Shown: piece by piece, positions 36,562 through 45,380 of the stretch | Position numbering within the stretch: the stretch's first letter is position 1 | Layout of the letters: each line of letters begins with the position of its first letter | Assembly: GCA_936908745.1 (NCBI GenBank) | Contig: CAKZFX010000024.1 | Span: forward strand, 1-64,000 | Origin: an uncultured Chitinophagaceae bacterium | Lineage (GTDB): Bacteria; Bacteroidota; Bacteroidia; Chitinophagales; Chitinophagaceae | DNA: 64,000 nt | Reading direction: 5' to 3' | Made by a program: the position numbers and the translations under genes | Notes under the pieces: generated by a model | Databases searched by the model: none | What the model was told of the DNA's origin: nothing | What the model saw: only the letters and a program-made list of their open reading frames with translations

Positions 36562-37923
36562 ATGGACATTAAGAACAACATACTGGAAACGATTGGCAAC
36601 ACGCCCCTGATCCGTTTAAACAAACTGACCAAAGATCTGCCTTGCACCGTGCTGGCAAAAGTAGACTACTTCAATCCCGGCAACTCTATCAAAGACCGTA
36701 TGGCGCTGAAAATGGTGGAAGTGGCCGAGCAGGAAGGTAAACTGAAACCCGGTGGCACCATCATCGAGGGAACCAGCGGCAACACCGGTATGGGACTCGC
36801 CCTGGCAGCCGTGGTAAAAGGCTATAAATGCATATTTGTAACGACTGATAAACAATCCAAAGAGAAAGCCGATATTCTGAAAGCCGTGGGCGCCGAAGTG
36901 ATCGTTTGCCCTACGAACGTGATGCCGGAAGACCCTAAAAGCTACTACAGTGTGGCAGCCAGGCTGGCCAAAGAGATTCCCAACTCTTACCACATGAATC
37001 AATACGATAACCTGGCCAATCGTTTGGCACACTACGAAACCACCGGCCCCGAGATCTGGAGACAGACCGATGGAAAGATCACACACCTTGTTTGCACAGC
37101 AGGAACAGGCGGCACCATCACCGGGACAGCTCAATACTTAAAAGAAAAAAATCCCAACATACAAATATGGGCCATAGATGTGTATGGCTCTTTGCTCACA
37201 AAATACTTCCGTACGGGTGAAATTGATATGAAAGAAGTACACCCTTATATCAGTGAAGGCTTTGGCGAAGACTTTGTGCCCAAAAACTATGATATGAGTG
37301 TGATCGACCAGTTTGAACAGGTGACGGATAAAGACGGCGCCGTAATGGCAAGAAGACTGGCAAAGGAAGAGGGCTTATTCTGTGGTTACAGCGCAGGTAG
37401 TTGCCTGCAGGGTTTAATGCAACTGAAAAGCACATTGAAAAAAGATGATCTCGTTGTTTGCATCCTTCATGACCATGGCAGCCGGTATGTTGGAAAAATC
37501 TACAATGACCAATGGATGATTGAAAGAGGTTTCCTTGATGTAAAAACATTCAAAGACATCATCAGTGCAAGGGGTGCTGCAAAAAAACTGATCACTGTGG
37601 AGCCTTCACAAACGATAGCTGAAGCCGTGGAGCTGATGAAAAAATATGATATCGAACACCTGCCTGTTATGAATGGCAGCGGCCCCGTTGGCGCTATCAG
37701 CGAAAGCGGTTTATTCCAGAAAATATTCGACAATCCCGAGATAAAAAATGCCAAAATAGGCGACGTGATCGAACCACTATTCCCCATCGTGGAATTTGAT
37801 ACGCCTGTGGAACGTCTCAGCCACCTGATCAACCGCGAAAATGGCGCTGTGCTGGCAAAAGACGATGCCGGTAATTACCACATTGTAACAAAATATGATG
37901 TGATCCAGGCACTGGGTAACTAG
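36562..37923 (+). CDS. cystathionine beta-synthase-type PLP enzyme with CBS pair
   Basis: 453 aa. The PLP lysine is K44 in NPGNSIKDRMALK. Phosphate-binding TSGNTGMGLAL and GTGGTITGTAQYL follow. A C-terminal pair of CBS domains (about residues 338-453, AVELMKKYDIEHLPVMNGSG) regulates such enzymes. It should condense serine and homocysteine to cystathionine, or act as a cysteine synthase. Together with cysE/cysM 7 kb away this gives two routes to cysteine. It is a single-gene unit. Length and domain order match bacterial and eukaryotic CBS without the heme domain. Confidence 0.92.
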   Translation: MDIKNNILETIGNTPLIRLNKLTKDLPCTVLAKVDYFNPGNSIKDRMALKMVEVAEQEGKLKPGGTIIEGTSGNTGMGLALAAVVKGYKCIFVTTDKQSKEKADILKAVGAEVIVCPTNVMPEDPKSYYSVAARLAKEIPNSYHMNQYDNLANRLAHYETTGPEIWRQTDGKITHLVCTAGTGGTITGTAQYLKEKNPNIQIWAIDVYGSLLTKYFRTGEIDMKEVHPYISEGFGEDFVPKNYDMSVIDQFEQVTDKDGAVMARRLAKEEGLFCGYSAGSCLQGLMQLKSTLKKDDLVVCILHDHGSRYVGKIYNDQWMIERGFLDVKTFKDIISARGAAKKLITVEPSQTIAEAVELMKKYDIEHLPVMNGSGPVGAISESGLFQKIFDNPEIKNAKIGDVIEPLFPIVEFDTPVERLSHLINRENGAVLAKDDAGNYHIVTKYDVIQALGN

Positions 37924-38472
37924 ACACAATAAAGCCCGGAAGCGGTCTAAATTGCTTCCGGCAACGTTACCGGAGGTCAATTCAGGTAGAATTACGATAC
38001 ACCACATGTAGCTTCTCCTACCCACTTTGTGGTATGCTTTACTATGAATGCGGTAAATACTGATGCTCAAAAACAGGGCAAAACTGCTCTATATTCTTAA
38101 CGCTCTGCTAATTACTTTTGTATCAGAAGTTGATTGATAACAATTCAATCTTTTCATGCTCTTAGAAGTCCAATATCCAAACAGAAAAAACCAGAAACCA
38201 ATTCCTTAGAAAGATCAAAACCAAAAATCCAGTATCACTCAACTTCTATTTTTTTTAGTTGTCTTTGAAAAACCAGTCCAAAATCCAAGATCCTGACGAA
38301 AGATCTGTCCTATCCATTCCTTGATGAACCTATGTCACCGTGTCCAAATCCAATGAAAGAAGTTTATTAACCGTCCGGAACCCTCCTGCTAACAAAACTT
38401 AGCAGGAGGCGCGGTGATCCTTCCGCTTCTTTCCAAATCTTCCACACAATTTTCCATTATTTTTTAGGGTAT
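37924..38472. other. 549-bp gene-free region with two hairpins
   Basis: No convincing reading frame on either strand. It holds a hairpin CCGGAAGC / GCTTCCGG at 37936-37961 (not T-rich afterwards) and a perfect 11-bp hairpin at 38382-38409. The middle has repeated TCCAAAATCC-like words (38168, 38276, 38341) and is A/C rich. I find no riboswitch motif, tRNA or other recognisable RNA. Confidence 0.6.
38382..38409. other. perfect 11-bp hairpin without T-run
   Basis: CCTCCTGCTAA / TTAGCAGGAGG with loop CAAAAC. Neither side is followed by a T-run, so it is not a standard terminator. It lies 64 bp before the metal-receptor gene promoter. Confidence 0.6.
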
Positions 38473-38480
38473 TAATTTTG
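38473..38480 (+). promoter_or_regulatory. promoter -7 box of the metal-receptor gene
   Basis: TAATTTTG matches TAnnTTTG exactly, 15 bases before the ATG at 38495, so the leader is very short. Confidence 0.6.
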
Positions 38481-38494
38481 CTGCAAACATTTGC

Positions 38495-39313
38495 ATGCCT
38501 GAATTTATCGACCAGACCAACAGAACGGTATTTATTAATTATCCGCCCAAACGGATCATTTCCCTTGTTCCTTCCCAAACTGAATTATTATATGACCTCG
38601 GCCTCGATGAACAAGTCGCAGGCATCACTAAATTTTGCGTGCACCCTGAAAGCTGGTTTCGCCATAAAACAAGAGTGGGCGGCACCAAGCAATTGAAAAT
38701 GGATGTCATTCACTCTTTAAACCCTGATTTGATCATTGCCAACCTGGAAGAAAATGTAAAAGAGCAGGTGGAGGAACTGATGAACCACTACCCTGTCTGG
38801 ATCAGCGATGTAAACAACCTGCCCGGTGCTTATGAAATGATTGCGCAAATCGGAAGAATAACTGATCGAAACGATAAAGCAGAAGAAATAAACAGCTCGA
38901 TCAAAAAAGAATTTTCCCTAATCTCGACTCCAGGCTATAAACTCCCGACTTGTTACCTCATTTGGAAAAATCCCTACATGACCATCGGCGGCGATACATT
39001 TATCAACTCCATGCTCGATGCAGCTGGCTTTGAAAATATCTTTAAAAACAAAAATCGCTATCCCGAAGTAACGATTGATGAACTTAGCGCTTTAAACGTA
39101 AAACTTCTCTTACTTTCCTCGGAGCCCTTCCCTTTTACACAAAAACATATTGATGAATTGCGGCAGGAACTCCCCGACACTAAAATCATGTTAGCAGATG
39201 GAGAAATGTTTAGCTGGTACGGCAGCCGGTTACTGAAAGCACCTGGTTACTTTAAGGAACTGCAAAGGGAAATTGGCAATAAGCAATTGGCAACAGGCAA
39301 TGTTCCACTGTAA
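38495..39313 (+). CDS. helical-backbone metal receptor (BtuF/FecB-like) without signal peptide
   Basis: 272 aa. The periplasmic-binding-protein-like pattern is clear: RIISLVPSQTELLYDLGLDEQVAG near residues 20-43, then LNPDLIIANLEENVKEQVEEL, GGDTFINSMLDAAGFENIF, and LLLSSEPFPF. Family members bind cobalamin, heme or siderophore iron. This one begins MPEFIDQTN with no export signal, and no ABC permease is nearby, so its location and ligand are open. The last residues (IGNKQLATGNVPL) are encoded by the GGCAATTGGC-type intergenic repeat, so the natural C-terminus may have been extended. Confidence 0.85.
   Translation: MPEFIDQTNRTVFINYPPKRIISLVPSQTELLYDLGLDEQVAGITKFCVHPESWFRHKTRVGGTKQLKMDVIHSLNPDLIIANLEENVKEQVEELMNHYPVWISDVNNLPGAYEMIAQIGRITDRNDKAEEINSSIKKEFSLISTPGYKLPTCYLIWKNPYMTIGGDTFINSMLDAAGFENIFKNKNRYPEVTIDELSALNVKLLLLSSEPFPFTQKHIDELRQELPDTKIMLADGEMFSWYGSRLLKAPGYFKELQREIGNKQLATGNVPL
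39265..39312. repeat. GGCAATTGGC-type repeat inside the 3' end of a gene
   Basis: ATTGGCAATAAGCAATTGGC continuing AACAGGCAATG resembles the intergenic repeats at 33896 and 48436, but here it is read as the last codons of the metal-receptor gene. Confidence 0.55.
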
Positions 39314-39314
39314 G

Positions 39315-39430
39315 CACATCGTACACCAATACATCGTACCCCGTACATAGTAGTAATATGCAATGATCAATAAACAATATTCAACTATAGGAACATCGTA
39401 CTTCGTACATCATACATCGTACATATTATG
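39315..39430. repeat. ATCGTAC-type intergenic repeat cluster
   Basis: At least six copies of (A)CATCGTAC or CGTACAT in about 115 bp. Similar TACGAAGTAC words occur at 45050-45085, 45255-45290 and 46529-46565. There is no coding signal. Confidence 0.6.
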
Positions 39431-39479
39431 TCTTATTCGGCTCAAAAACAGCCTAACGAATAAACGAAAACCGAACTGA

Positions 39480-40898
39480 TTACTTCTCTGCCAGCTTAAC
39501 CGCTTCCTGAATCCAATCAACTTTCGGTGAAAGCACCACATTCGGTTTAATACCACTGTTATCTATTCCTTGTCCCACATCTACACGACGGCTGCGTGTG
39601 GTGGAAAAACGAAGATTATACGGCATACAGGAGAAAGGCGCCATGCGTACGTTGGAATAATCCAATACACCGCCGGTACGTTGTCCTGCTAATATCACTT
39701 TATCACTTTGCCTGGCGGCCAGTAAAAACTGTTCCGTTGTGCTGGCGCAATTCTGGTTGATCAATACCACCACTTTTTTTGGATAAGGCAACACTGTAAA
39801 TGAAGAATCCACTTCATCATCCGCGATATTCACCAGCTTTCCTTTATTGGTTTCCATCTGTGAAATCATGCCTTCAATATTCTTACGGCTGGTTTCAGGA
39901 ATATCAGGATCATTCAAAATGGTTTTCCATCCTTTGATCGTGGCATCGGTTGACAATACATCCACACCGATTGTTTTAATGGGTTTTGTATAGATCAATG
40001 GCAGGATCGGCATATAGGCAAAATCAGCACCGCCCCCATTATTTCTTAAATCAAGGACAAGATTGGGTGTTCTTTTCAATGTACTGTCATACAACTTAAA
40101 CACCGAATCAATATTCTTCCAGTTATACGGTTCAAAACTTGAAATCTTAATATAAAAAGTCTGGTCCGTCAATGGTCTTGCATCCACAGGCATATACTCC
40201 CGGTTATACACCGGTTTTGTTGCGCCTTCCCTGAGCCAGTCGCCACCAACAGTATTTTTTCCAACCAGGAAATAATCAATCTTGGGCTGTTGGTTACGCA
40301 TATACATTACTCCTTTATATAAACTGTCGTTTACCTGTTTCATGATCAGCTTTACCTGCCCTTTTTTCCAGTGCGGCAACTTTGTATCTGTGATAATGCC
40401 GGTATAATCGCCAACCAACGTTTTATCTTTTACAAGAGCGATTGTATAGGAACTATCATATTTGGAAATATAAATACCTTCAATGCCTGTTGACTTTTTC
40501 AAGCGGTCGATTGTCTTCTGCGACACCGGCGCTAATTCCCTTGTCTTTGCATAAGCCGAATCTGTCAGCGTAGCGTCGAAATTGGTGGAGATACCAATAT
40601 GCTGATCGTTGAATAAAGTAAGGTAGGCGTTAATAATAGCCAGGCAACGGTCTTTTCCATTCGGCTGTTGCGCCATCTTTTTCAACGCTCCCATCTTCTT
40701 TAAATAAACAGCCGGGCCAATATGCTTTAACTTATCCCCGTACCCGACATAATTATCTTTCATAAAATCCGCTATATCATCCAACTGCTTTACACAATCA
40801 CAATCGGGCACTGTATAGGATTTTGCAGGAGTAACCTGAGCTTGAACAAAAGCGAAGGATGTAAAAAAAGCCAGGAAGGCTACAAATGATCTTTTCAT
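39480..40898 (-). CDS. S41 family peptidase, secreted
   Basis: 472 aa. Signal peptide ends at AFVQAQ (residue 20). The N-terminal helical part is followed by an S41 core with PNLVLDLRNNGGGADFAYM (about residues 281-298) and the presumed nucleophile serine in NQNCASTTEQFLLAARQS. Unlike CtpA, the GQRTGG segment that follows has no lysine at the usual place, which fits the tricorn/IRBP-like branch rather than the Ser-Lys branch. No PDZ domain is evident. Substrate unknown. Single-gene unit. Confidence 0.88.
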   Translation of the reverse strand: MKRSFVAFLAFFTSFAFVQAQVTPAKSYTVPDCDCVKQLDDIADFMKDNYVGYGDKLKHIGPAVYLKKMGALKKMAQQPNGKDRCLAIINAYLTLFNDQHIGISTNFDATLTDSAYAKTRELAPVSQKTIDRLKKSTGIEGIYISKYDSSYTIALVKDKTLVGDYTGIITDTKLPHWKKGQVKLIMKQVNDSLYKGVMYMRNQQPKIDYFLVGKNTVGGDWLREGATKPVYNREYMPVDARPLTDQTFYIKISSFEPYNWKNIDSVFKLYDSTLKRTPNLVLDLRNNGGGADFAYMPILPLIYTKPIKTIGVDVLSTDATIKGWKTILNDPDIPETSRKNIEGMISQMETNKGKLVNIADDEVDSSFTVLPYPKKVVVLINQNCASTTEQFLLAARQSDKVILAGQRTGGVLDYSNVRMAPFSCMPYNLRFSTTRSRRVDVGQGIDNSGIKPNVVLSPKVDWIQEAVKLAEK

Positions 40899-41101
40899 AA
40901 CAGTTTACAGGTTGGTCGTGTCAATAACGCAGGCCGGTGACCAGATATTGTAAAAACACACGAATAACTGTTAGTTCTTTTTTTGCCACATAGATACAGA
41001 AGAAACATAGGGACATATAGTTCTGTATTTCTCTTTATATTAGCAACCCATTACGATTGCCTGCCTCCTGAAAGCATTTATTTATTCATTAAACAAAAAG
41101 A

Positions 41102-42169
41102 ATGAGCAAGTACAAAGCCGGGGTCCTTTTCGGAGAAGAACTCGAAGCCCTTTACAAAGATGCCAAAGACAACCAGTTTGCTTTACCAGCCGTAAATACA
41201 ATTGGCACCAACACGATCAATGCCACACTGGAAACCGCAGCCAAAGTCAACTCACCTGTTATTATCCAGTTTTCCAATGGCGGTGCCCAATTCATCGCCG
41301 GCAAAGGAATGCCAAATGATAAACTGCAAGCCAATATCAGCGGCGGTATTTCCGGCGCACTGCATATTCATAACGTAGCAAAATACTATGGCGTGCCTGT
41401 GGTGTTGCATACCGACCACGCCGCTAAAAAATGGTTGCCCTGGATCAGCGGTTTGCTGGATGCAGGCGAACAATACTTCAAAGAAAAAGGCCAGCCGCTT
41501 TTCAGTTCACATATGCTGGACTTAAGTGAAGAGCCGATCGAAGAAAACATTCACACTTCGGTTGAATACTTTAAAAGAATGCAACCGCTCGGTATGAGCA
41601 TCGAAATCGAACTCGGTGTAACCGGTGGTGAAGAAGACGGCGTTGACAACAGCGATGTAGAAAACTCCAAACTTTATACACAACCCGAAGATGTGGCTTA
41701 CTCGTATAAAGAGCTAAGCAAAGTAGGCCGTTTATTTACCGTTGCTGCTGCATTTGGTAATGTACACGGTGTTTACAAACCCGGCAACGTGGAACTAAGA
41801 CCAGAAATCCTGAACAACAGCCAGCTCCATATTCAAAAAGAATTCGGCACGGGTGAAAAGCCGGTTTACTTTGTATTCCATGGTGGTAGTGGTTCGCCGC
41901 AACACCAGATCCGTGAAGCGATTGGTTATGGCGCTATCAAAATGAACATTGATACCGACCTGCAATGGGCTTTCTGGGAAGGTGTGCTGGACAACTATAA
42001 AAAATATGAAGGTTACCTGCAAGGTCAACTAGGTAATCCTGAAGGGGAAGATAAACCCAACAAAAAACACTATGATCCCCGTGTATGGTTGCGCAAAGGC
42101 GAAGAATCCTTTATCAAACGCCTTGAAGTGGCATTTGAAGACCTCAACTGTATCAATCGTAACGCATAA
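41102..42169 (+). CDS. fbaA: class II fructose-bisphosphate aldolase
   Basis: 355 aa, typical of the FbaA-type class II enzyme. The metal-binding HTDHAAKKWLPW is near residue 104, GMSIEIELGVTGGEEDG at about 167, NVHGVYKPGNV at about 220 and FVFHGGSGS at about 260. It is a zinc-dependent glycolytic/gluconeogenic aldolase. A strong terminator follows directly. A class I aldolase with the same reaction is encoded 3.3 kb downstream. Confidence 0.97.
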   Translation: MSKYKAGVLFGEELEALYKDAKDNQFALPAVNTIGTNTINATLETAAKVNSPVIIQFSNGGAQFIAGKGMPNDKLQANISGGISGALHIHNVAKYYGVPVVLHTDHAAKKWLPWISGLLDAGEQYFKEKGQPLFSSHMLDLSEEPIEENIHTSVEYFKRMQPLGMSIEIELGVTGGEEDGVDNSDVENSKLYTQPEDVAYSYKELSKVGRLFTVAAAFGNVHGVYKPGNVELRPEILNNSQLHIQKEFGTGEKPVYFVFHGGSGSPQHQIREAIGYGAIKMNIDTDLQWAFWEGVLDNYKKYEGYLQGQLGNPEGEDKPNKKHYDPRVWLRKGEESFIKRLEVAFEDLNCINRNA

Positions 42170-42174
42170 CAAAG

Positions 42175-42197
42175 ATCCCGCCCCGGCGGGATTTTTT
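42175..42197 (+). terminator. intrinsic terminator of fbaA
   Basis: ATCCCGC / GCGGGAT, loop CCCG, then six T. Confidence 0.9.
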
Positions 42198-42262
42198 ATA
42201 CCCTTTAATGGGTATAGCCCGGGGAGCAACGCTTGCTTAGTTTTATCCAAACTACAACCATC

Positions 42263-42775
42263 ATGAAAAAATTGATCGCATTCGTAGTGCTGGCAGCTTT
42301 TATTGCCTGCAACAACAAGGAAAATAAAGACACAGGTATCGTTGGCAAATGGGTTTCGGAAGCACTTATAACCAAAGACCATCACATGACTATTGCCAAC
42401 AAAGACTCAATGATCAGGGCCGACTTTGACACGGTAAAAATGCAGTTGATCGCCATGAACGACAGTTTCAGCGTGGACGACTCTATTGCCACCATGAATG
42501 AATCTAAAAATGTAGTCAACCAACTATTCAGTCTTACCTACGAATTGAAAGCCGATAAATCGCTTGTGATCACCTTTCCTCACTGGGAAGACACCGTCCG
42601 CCAGACAGGTAAATACACATTGGATGAAAAAAGCAAATCATTGACCCTGAAAATTGATTCCATGAATGCGAACAATCCTGCCAAAGAAAAAACATTGAAA
42701 TATGAATTGGTAAATGGGAAACTGAACATTACGCTAAATGACAGCACTACACAGGTATTTAAAAAAATAGACTGA
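42263..42775 (+). CDS. lipocalin-like lipoprotein
   Basis: 170 aa from the ATG at 42263, chosen because it starts a lipoprotein signal with Cys16 (AAFIACNNK); the frame is open upstream. GIVGKWVSE after the signal and the repeated strand pattern ending TLKYELVNGKLNITLND resemble lipocalin-like domain lipoproteins of Bacteroidota. The function is unknown. Its stop codon overlaps the next start by one base, so the two are co-translated. Confidence 0.78.
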   Translation: MKKLIAFVVLAAFIACNNKENKDTGIVGKWVSEALITKDHHMTIANKDSMIRADFDTVKMQLIAMNDSFSVDDSIATMNESKNVVNQLFSLTYELKADKSLVITFPHWEDTVRQTGKYTLDEKSKSLTLKIDSMNANNPAKEKTLKYELVNGKLNITLNDSTTQVFKKID

Positions 42776-43221
42776 TGAAACTTTTTTTTCTTTTCTTGTC
42801 CGCCCTGCCTTTATGCACGGCCTGCAACCCACCGGCTAAAATAGCAGAAGAGGCCCCGGCAAAAGTGACCCTCGCCTCTTTTACCCGCAGCGAAGACTAT
42901 CGCCTTGTGGATACATTGGATGCAGCACAATTGCCTGTTTACTTGTCTGGTGAAAGGACACTGACCGCAGACTCTGTGATACATTTAGAAAACCTGCTGG
43001 CCGGTATTCAGAAAAACGGAACGGAGGACGTGGCGAAATGTTTTATGCCCCGTCATGCCATCAGTTTTTACAAAGGCGATCAATTGGAAAAATTTGTGCT
43101 GGTTTGCTTTGAGTGCGAAGGTGTCCGTTTCAGTGAAAAAACCGGGCTTACCCCGGTAAAAAGCGAAGAAAAACGGGTGGAACAGATGAACCAGTTAAAA
43201 AAATACTTCGCCGTTAAATAA
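42775..43221 (+). CDS. hypothetical lipoprotein
   Basis: 148 aa. The N-terminus LFLSALPLCTACNPP looks like a lipoprotein signal with Cys17. The rest has no recognised family; two cysteines occur in VCFECEGV near residue 111. It overlaps the upstream gene by one base (TGATG) and is followed by a strong terminator. Confidence 0.72.
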   Translation: MKLFFLFLSALPLCTACNPPAKIAEEAPAKVTLASFTRSEDYRLVDTLDAAQLPVYLSGERTLTADSVIHLENLLAGIQKNGTEDVAKCFMPRHAISFYKGDQLEKFVLVCFECEGVRFSEKTGLTPVKSEEKRVEQMNQLKKYFAVK

Positions 43222-43248
43222 GTCTTTGACTGCTGCTTATACAGACCC

Positions 43249-43282
43249 GCCCTGTCTCCTTCAAATGAGACGGGGCTTTTTT
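43249..43282 (+). terminator. intrinsic terminator after the lipoprotein pair
   Basis: GCCCTGTCTC / GAGACGGGGC, ten pairs with one T-G, loop CTTCAAAT-like, followed by six T. Confidence 0.9.
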
Positions 43283-43360
43283 ATTCGTTAAAATCTGAAC
43301 AACCCCGCCACCTTCGGGTTATATAAGCTTACCTTTATACCCGACAAAACCAGTGGACTT

Positions 43361-44167
43361 ATGCAGTCTTTTTACCAGTATATTTATGAACAGCAGCAAC
43401 GAACCGATGCCGTGCCGCCCAACGAAAAAATTGCCCGCTGGGCTTTGCAACTGATCTGTTTGTTATACCCCGAAAGAGCGGCTTGTTTTTCTTCATCGGC
43501 TGCCAACATTGAAGCGGCATTTAATCAACTGGAAAATGAATTGTATGAACTCCTGATCGCCACGAAAGCCTGCGATGGTTGTGACAACCGTTCCAAAACA
43601 AAAACATTTTTTGAAAACATACCAGAGCTCTACCGTATTCTAAATACTGATATTGAGGCGATACTTGACGGCGACCCGGCAGCGCAATCACGGTTTGAAG
43701 TGATACGGGCTTATCCCGGTTTTCACGCCATCAGCTTTTATCGCATTGCCCATGCATTACAACGAATGGATGTATCCCTGTTGCCACGTATTATCACCGA
43801 AATGGCGCATGCGCAAACAGGCATTGATATTCACCCGGCCGCAGTGATCGGTGAACACTTTTGTATTGACCACGGCACGGGCATCGTGATTGGCGAAACC
43901 TGTTATATCGGTAACCATGTGAAGCTCTACCAGGGCGTCACACTCGGCGCCATGAGTGTTGATAAAACTATGGCACGCATCAAACGTCACCCGACAGTGG
44001 AAGACCATGTGATCATCTACTCCGGCGCTACTATTTTGGGTGGCGATACAGTAATTGGTCATCACAGCATCATTGGTGGAAATGTATGGCTGACCAAAAC
44101 AATCCCTCCCTACTCCACCGTTTATCATCGTCCCGACATTGAAGTTGTTGAACAGGAAAAAGTATAA
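43361..44167 (+). CDS. cysE: serine O-acetyltransferase
   Basis: 268 aa. The N-terminal helical domain (1-130) is followed by a left-handed parallel beta-helix made of hexapeptide repeats, with GIDIHPAAVIGEHFCIDHGT and VIGETCYIGNHVKLYQGVTLG (about residues 150-190). It makes O-acetylserine for cysteine synthesis. It is 2 bp before cysM, so the enzymes are coupled. Confidence 0.94.
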   Translation: MQSFYQYIYEQQQRTDAVPPNEKIARWALQLICLLYPERAACFSSSAANIEAAFNQLENELYELLIATKACDGCDNRSKTKTFFENIPELYRILNTDIEAILDGDPAAQSRFEVIRAYPGFHAISFYRIAHALQRMDVSLLPRIITEMAHAQTGIDIHPAAVIGEHFCIDHGTGIVIGETCYIGNHVKLYQGVTLGAMSVDKTMARIKRHPTVEDHVIIYSGATILGGDTVIGHHSIIGGNVWLTKTIPPYSTVYHRPDIEVVEQEKV

Positions 44168-44169
44168 CT

Positions 44170-45042
44170 ATGGCAAGCATTATTGAACTCGTTGGCAATA
44201 CCCCGTTAGTAGAAATAAAAAAACTGAATCCCAATCCAGCCGTTACTATCTATGCAAAACTGGAAGGCAACAATCCCGGTGGCAGTGTAAAAGACCGCCC
44301 GGCGTTGAACATGATACGCTCCGCATTGGAAAGAGGCGATATTTCCAAAGGAACAAAACTCATTGAAGCCACCAGTGGCAACACCGGCATCGCATTGGCC
44401 ATGATGGCCAGGCTATTTGACCTGGAAATAGAACTGGTGATGCCTTCTACTTCCACCAGAGAACGCACATTGACGATGGAAGCCTTTGGCGCCAAAGTCA
44501 CGTTGCTCGACAGCATTGAAATATGCCGTGACTATGCGGATGAAAAAGCGGCCAAAGGCGAAGCCTACCTGCTGAATCAATTTGCCAATCCTGATAACTA
44601 TACAGCGCATTATAAAACCACCGGTCCTGAGATATGGAGAGACACTCATCAATCCATCACGCACTTTGTAAGTTCAATGGGAACCACCGGAACCATCATG
44701 GGCTGCTCCCGTTACTTAAAAGAAAAAAATCCAGCTATACAGATCATCGGTTGCCAGCCTACGGAAGAATCATCCATTCCCGGTATCCGTCGCTGGCCAA
44801 CCGAATACTTACCGAAAATATTTGAGCCGCAAAGAGTGGATCGGGTACTCGATGTATCGCAACAGGAAGCAACGGAGATGGCAAGACAACTGGCAAAAGT
44901 GGAAGGGATCTTTGCCGGTATGAGCAGCGGCGGTGCGGCTTCTACTGCTTTTCGTTTGGCAAAAGAATTAGACAAAGGCGTTATTGTTTTTATCGCCTGC
45001 GATCGGGGCGACAGGTACCTCAGCAGCGATCTCTTTGGATAG
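44170..45042 (+). CDS. cysM: cysteine synthase B
   Basis: 290 aa, the short CysM type. The PLP lysine is K41 in NNPGGSVKDRPALNM. TSGNTGIALAM and SSMGTTGTIMGCSRYL bind substrate and phosphate. It converts O-acetylserine and sulfide (or thiosulfate) to cysteine. It is in an operon with cysE, which provides its substrate. Confidence 0.96.
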   Translation: MASIIELVGNTPLVEIKKLNPNPAVTIYAKLEGNNPGGSVKDRPALNMIRSALERGDISKGTKLIEATSGNTGIALAMMARLFDLEIELVMPSTSTRERTLTMEAFGAKVTLLDSIEICRDYADEKAAKGEAYLLNQFANPDNYTAHYKTTGPEIWRDTHQSITHFVSSMGTTGTIMGCSRYLKEKNPAIQIIGCQPTEESSIPGIRRWPTEYLPKIFEPQRVDRVLDVSQQEATEMARQLAKVEGIFAGMSSGGAASTAFRLAKELDKGVIVFIACDRGDRYLSSDLFG

Positions 45043-45298
45043 TTACCAGGTACGAAGTGCTAATTACGAAGTACGAACTGTTTACTACAGGTTCAGGCTT
45101 TCATGTATAATCGGGCTGCAAAAATGCCCACTTTGTAAAAATCATCATCGTTATTATTATATGTATACCAATAAGTTGTAAATAAAAAAATTACTGTCAA
45201 ATTGAAAATGAACAGAAAATGTATAATTTTTATACATTTCTAAACAGCGGTAAACCCCGTACTTATTACTTCGTATTTCGTACTTAATAAAGCCCGCT
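45043..45298. other. gap after cysM: ATCGTAC-type repeats, no gene
   Basis: TACGAAGTGC/TACGAAGTACG words at about 45050-45085 and 45255-45290. The middle is AT-rich, with a TGTATAATTTTTATACA palindrome near 45215-45236. No supported gene. Confidence 0.55.
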
Positions 45299-45380
45299 CT
45301 GCGAAACTTTTAGTTTCGCAGCTTCTCTCTTCGAAACTTCCAGTTTCGAACCACTACTCTTGAAACTTGCAGTTTCGAAT
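45299..45380 (+). promoter_or_regulatory. three GAAACT-N3-AGTTTC palindromes at 30-bp period
   Basis: Copies: CTGCGAAACT-TTT-AGTTTCGCAG (45299-45321), TTCGAAACT-TCC-AGTTTCGAA (45330-45350) and TTGAAACT-TGC-AGTTTCGAA (45360-45379). The starts at 45300, 45330 and 45360 are exactly 30 bp apart, about three helical turns. The flanking pair changes from G-C to T-A between copies 1 and 2, keeping symmetry. Copy 3 overlaps the -33 TTG of the fbaB promoter. This arrangement looks like operators for a dimeric regulator, not a CRISPR. Confidence 0.65.

Noticed and set aside
37777..38070. 97-codon minus-strand frame after cbs
   Set aside because: Half of it overlaps cbs antisense and the rest lies in the hairpin region; no family pattern and no promoter.
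38405..38430. Minus-strand GGAAGGATCACC...CCTCC resembling the 3' end of 16S rRNA
   Set aside because: Only about 20 bases resemble it and there is no rRNA around; the CCTCC part belongs to a local hairpin.
37924..38472. Riboswitch before the BtuF-like gene
   Set aside because: No cobalamin, FMN, TPP or SAM core motifs are visible and the promoter lies 15 bp before the start codon, leaving no room for a leader RNA.
39480..40898. Missing catalytic lysine taken as an inactive S41 protease
   Set aside because: The tricorn/IRBP-like branch of S41 does not use that lysine, so absence is not evidence of inactivity.
45299..45380. CRISPR-like array of three palindromic repeats with 30-bp spacing
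   Set aside because: The units are about 21 bp palindromes separated by only 9 bp, not 25-40-bp spacers, there are no cas genes, and the last unit overlaps a promoter.
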